Shown piece after piece: positions 6,329 to 7,827 of a stretch of 7,827 bases of DNA (within the stretch, counting starts at the first letter, position 1; each line of letters begins with the position of its first letter). Both the position numbers and the translations under genes were made by a program. The notes under the pieces are model-generated. The model was not told where the DNA came from, made no database searches, and saw only the letters and a program-made list of their open reading frames with translations. This stretch comes from an uncultured Prevotellaceae bacterium (lineage in GTDB: Bacteria > Bacteroidota > Bacteroidia > Bacteroidales > Bacteroidaceae): positions 1 through 7,827 of the forward strand of contig CAMPCG010000132.1 of assembly GCA_946644025.1 (NCBI GenBank), given 5' to 3'.

Positions 6329-7543
6329 TTAAATACCTAACTTCTTTCTAATGTCCTTGGGAATGGCGTTCTTGTTCACGAGGAAGTCCATGGTGTTGGC
6401 GGCGATGAAGGTCTTGGTCATGTACCACACACCCTTGTAGTCGCCGGTCTCGCCCCACGAGTTCTTCACCATGTAGTACTCCTTACCGTTCTGGTCCTTG
6501 GCCACGCCGTAGATGAGCATACCGTGGTCGTCGGTCAACTCCCAGTTGTCGAAGCGCTCCTGGCGCAGCTCCTGGGTGGCGGTAATCTCGGGCACGTTCA
6601 CGCCGAGCGAGTCGATGACGTTGCGCTTCTCCGTTGCGGGCAGCTTGAGCCACTTGGCCATGTCGCTGCCGCGCAGGCTCTGCGTGGCCTTGCCGTCGAT
6701 GGCGTAGGCCAGGCCCTTGCGGGTGAAGCCGTCCTCGGAGACGTCGCCGCCCCAGGCCACGGTGTAGCCCTTGTCGATGGCGTTGTCGATGACCTGCATC
6801 ATCTCGTCCATGGGCAGGTTATAGGAAAGGGGGAAGCGCCAGTTGTCCTGCACCTCGACGGCGAAACCGGTGTAGAAGGGGTGGTGGGTGTAGCTGGTGA
6901 TGGAGACATAGTCGTCGAGGTTCAGTCCGAGGCTCTGGCAGAAGGTCTTCGGCGTGTACTCCTTGCCCTCGTACATGAACTTCTCGGGGCACTGGCCCAG
7001 GTAGGCGTCGAGGATGCCCTGCAGACCCACCTTCCACTGGCCCGAAATCTTCTTGGCCGAGCTCTTGGAGATGGCGGCCACGTAGGGCTCGAGCAGGGAG
7101 AAGAACTCATTGAAGTTGTTGAGCGAGTCACCGTAGAGCGAGCCGGGGAAGGGCATGGCGTCCTCCGGGCAGATGCCCCACGTCTTCAGCGTCTGGAGCA
7201 CGTCCTCGGCCGAGCCGCCCTGAGAGAACTGGCAGTCGCCGTGGTAGCGCACCACCTGGGTGGCACGTTCCATGTAGGTCTTGTTGGCCACGAAGCTCTC
7301 GCAGAGGTCGTAGGTCTTGCCCGTGGCCTTCAGTATCTCGGCCTCGAAGAACGACAGCGTGGAGTAGTCCCAGCAGGTGCCTGAGCGGTTCTGGTCTTTC
7401 ATCGACGTGATGGGGTTCTCCTTGACGGTGGTGAACACGGGCTTGTTGGGGTTCACCGAGTCTTTCTTCTCCTCGGCGGCCGTAGCAGCCGTTGTGCCCA
7501 GTGCCATGGCGGCAAGCAGGGCAAGTGGTAAAATTTTCTTCAT
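6329..7543 (-). CDS. Exported C1-family cysteine peptidase (bleomycin hydrolase/aminopeptidase C-like)
   Basis: This 404-residue protein has a signal peptide at about 1-22 (MKKILPLALLAAMALGTTAA, cleavage near ATA/AEE). The mature part is a papain-fold peptidase of the C1B group. DQNRSGTCWDYST gives the oxyanion Gln51 six residues before nucleophile Cys57, the papain spacing. DDHGMLIYG gives His340 and VKNSWGE gives Asn361, completing the set. The long insert between Cys and His (about 280 residues) and the EDGFTRKGLAYAIDG region fit bleomycin hydrolase/PepC rather than plain papain. PepC enzymes are normally about 435-450 residues, cytosolic and hexameric; this one is shorter and carries an export signal, so it probably trims peptides in the periplasm or outside the cell. 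There are several further cysteines (81, 104, 125, 185, 202), which might form disulfides after export. The start is fixed by the signal peptide, and a promoter box lies about 55 bp upstream. Aminopeptidase versus endopeptidase action is not certain. Confidence 0.9.
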   Translation of the reverse strand: MKKILPLALLAAMALGTTAATAAEEKKDSVNPNKPVFTTVKENPITSMKDQNRSGTCWDYSTLSFFEAEILKATGKTYDLCESFVANKTYMERATQVVRYHGDCQFSQGGSAEDVLQTLKTWGICPEDAMPFPGSLYGDSLNNFNEFFSLLEPYVAAISKSSAKKISGQWKVGLQGILDAYLGQCPEKFMYEGKEYTPKTFCQSLGLNLDDYVSITSYTHHPFYTGFAVEVQDNWRFPLSYNLPMDEMMQVIDNAIDKGYTVAWGGDVSEDGFTRKGLAYAIDGKATQSLRGSDMAKWLKLPATEKRNVIDSLGVNVPEITATQELRQERFDNWELTDDHGMLIYGVAKDQNGKEYYMVKNSWGETGDYKGVWYMTKTFIAANTMDFLVNKNAIPKDIRKKLGI

Positions 7544-7598
7544 ATAGTTTAAGTATTAAAATGTTAAGACAAATTAGCTTTTGCCTTGAATTGTGCGG

Positions 7599-7632
7599 CA
7601 AAGTTACGAATATTTCCCGTAAAGGAAGAAAA
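7599..7632 (-). promoter_or_regulatory. Bacteroidota-type promoter of the peptidase gene
   Basis: On the minus strand 7606-7599 reads TAACTTTG, a full match to the TAnnTTTG -7 box used by the primary sigma factor of Bacteroidota. About 20 bases upstream is a T-rich stretch (TTTTTTTCTT on the minus strand) in place of a clean TTTG -33 box. Transcription would start near 7592 and leave a leader of roughly 50 nt before the ATG at 7543. This is the only full match that I noticed in the spacers, so it may also drive the genes further left by read-through. Confidence 0.65.
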
Positions 7633-7827
7633 AAACAGCATTTTTCTATGCCAGTAGTCAAACTTTTCTTTATTTTCACCGTGTCTATCCTCTTGTGGCG
7701 AAGACAAACTTTAAGTATAAGCCTAGTTCTATTAATCCGCTATATAGTGCGCAGCCGCTCCCCTCCCCTGCTGGGGACTACCCTTTATACACATCTTGGA
7801 CTAACGTTTGCGCAGCCTTGCCCCGTA
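7633..7827. other. Right-edge spacer without a supported gene
   Basis: I see no complete gene here. On the minus strand two frames run in from the edge and stop soon: one ends at TAG near 7801 with tail YGARLRKR, the other at TAG near 7780 with tail AAQTLVQDVYKG. Either could be the C-terminus of an upstream gene, but so little sequence gives no proof. A short hairpin TCCCC-TGCT-GGGGA (about 7764-7777) follows both stops and could be its terminator. Base composition changes from GC-rich (about 7747 onward) to AT-rich nearer the peptidase gene, which fits a gene end near here. Confidence 0.3.

Noticed and set aside
6133..6351. A 72-codon plus-strand frame across the big hairpin
   Set aside because: Its protein is only the translation of the repeats (GKLKGSEGGGKG and SLPLHSPFTPLA parts), so it reflects the palindrome, not a gene.
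6524..7384. A 286-codon plus-strand frame opposite the peptidase
   Set aside because: It is an antisense shadow of the conserved peptidase frame, with no domain or start context.
7128..7679. A 183-codon minus-strand frame overlapping the start of the peptidase gene
   Set aside because: It runs through the promoter region and then out of frame along the peptidase gene, giving an Arg/Gly/Leu-rich non-protein-like tail. The overlapping frame has a signal peptide and catalytic Cys.
7785..7796. TTATACACATCT, which contains a TTATNCACA-type DnaA box and matches part of the Tn5 mosaic end used in sequencing libraries
   Set aside because: It is a single box with no cluster, so an origin is not supported. 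The bases beyond the 12-nt match do not follow the transposon or adapter sequence, so contamination is not supported either.
1..7827. Search for CRISPR repeats, tRNA or rRNA genes, transposases and integrases
   Set aside because: No regularly spaced repeats with unique spacers, no cloverleaf or rRNA signature, and no transposase or recombinase motif was seen on either strand.

Overview
The window looks like a chromosomal stretch from a member of Bacteroidota, most likely a Prevotella-like member of Bacteroidales. The support is a TAnnTTTG-type promoter box, weak or absent Shine-Dalgarno sequences, a PL11 pectin lyase with a dockerin-like C-terminal segment, and a family of AAA-ATPase/PD-(D/E)XK proteins common in this phylum. 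Coding sequence is fairly GC-rich and the spacers are AT-rich. The genus is an inference from style, not a proven assignment.

All five recognisable protein genes lie on the minus strand, so transcription runs from right to left. From the right: an AT-rich leader with a good Bacteroidota promoter box (about 7599-7632); an exported C1-family cysteine peptidase related to bleomycin hydrolase/PepC (7543-6329); a 151-bp spacer filled almost entirely by one long hairpin built from short G/C-rich tandem repeats (6191-6322); an acyl-ACP thioesterase (6177-5428); a small spacer hairpin; an AAA-ATPase-like/PD-(D/E)XK nuclease-like protein (5360-3744); an exported two-domain esterase combining an alpha/beta hydrolase with an SGNH hydrolase (3705-2260); and, 18 bp further on, an exported rhamnogalacturonan lyase of family PL11 (2241 to beyond the left edge).

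The esterase and the lyase form a convincing functional pair. Rhamnogalacturonan-I from plant cell walls is often acetylated, so an exported double esterase that removes acyl groups would open the backbone to an exported PL11 lyase. This is probably the end of a pectin-utilisation locus that continues to the left. The peptidase, thioesterase and AAA-ATPase genes share the strand but have no evident role in pectin use.

I see no CRISPR array, tRNA, rRNA, insertion sequence or integrase. The least explained structure is the long repeat-built hairpin at 6191-6322. The AAA-ATPase/nuclease-like protein is the main protein of unknown role. I did not find a convincing new multi-gene system.
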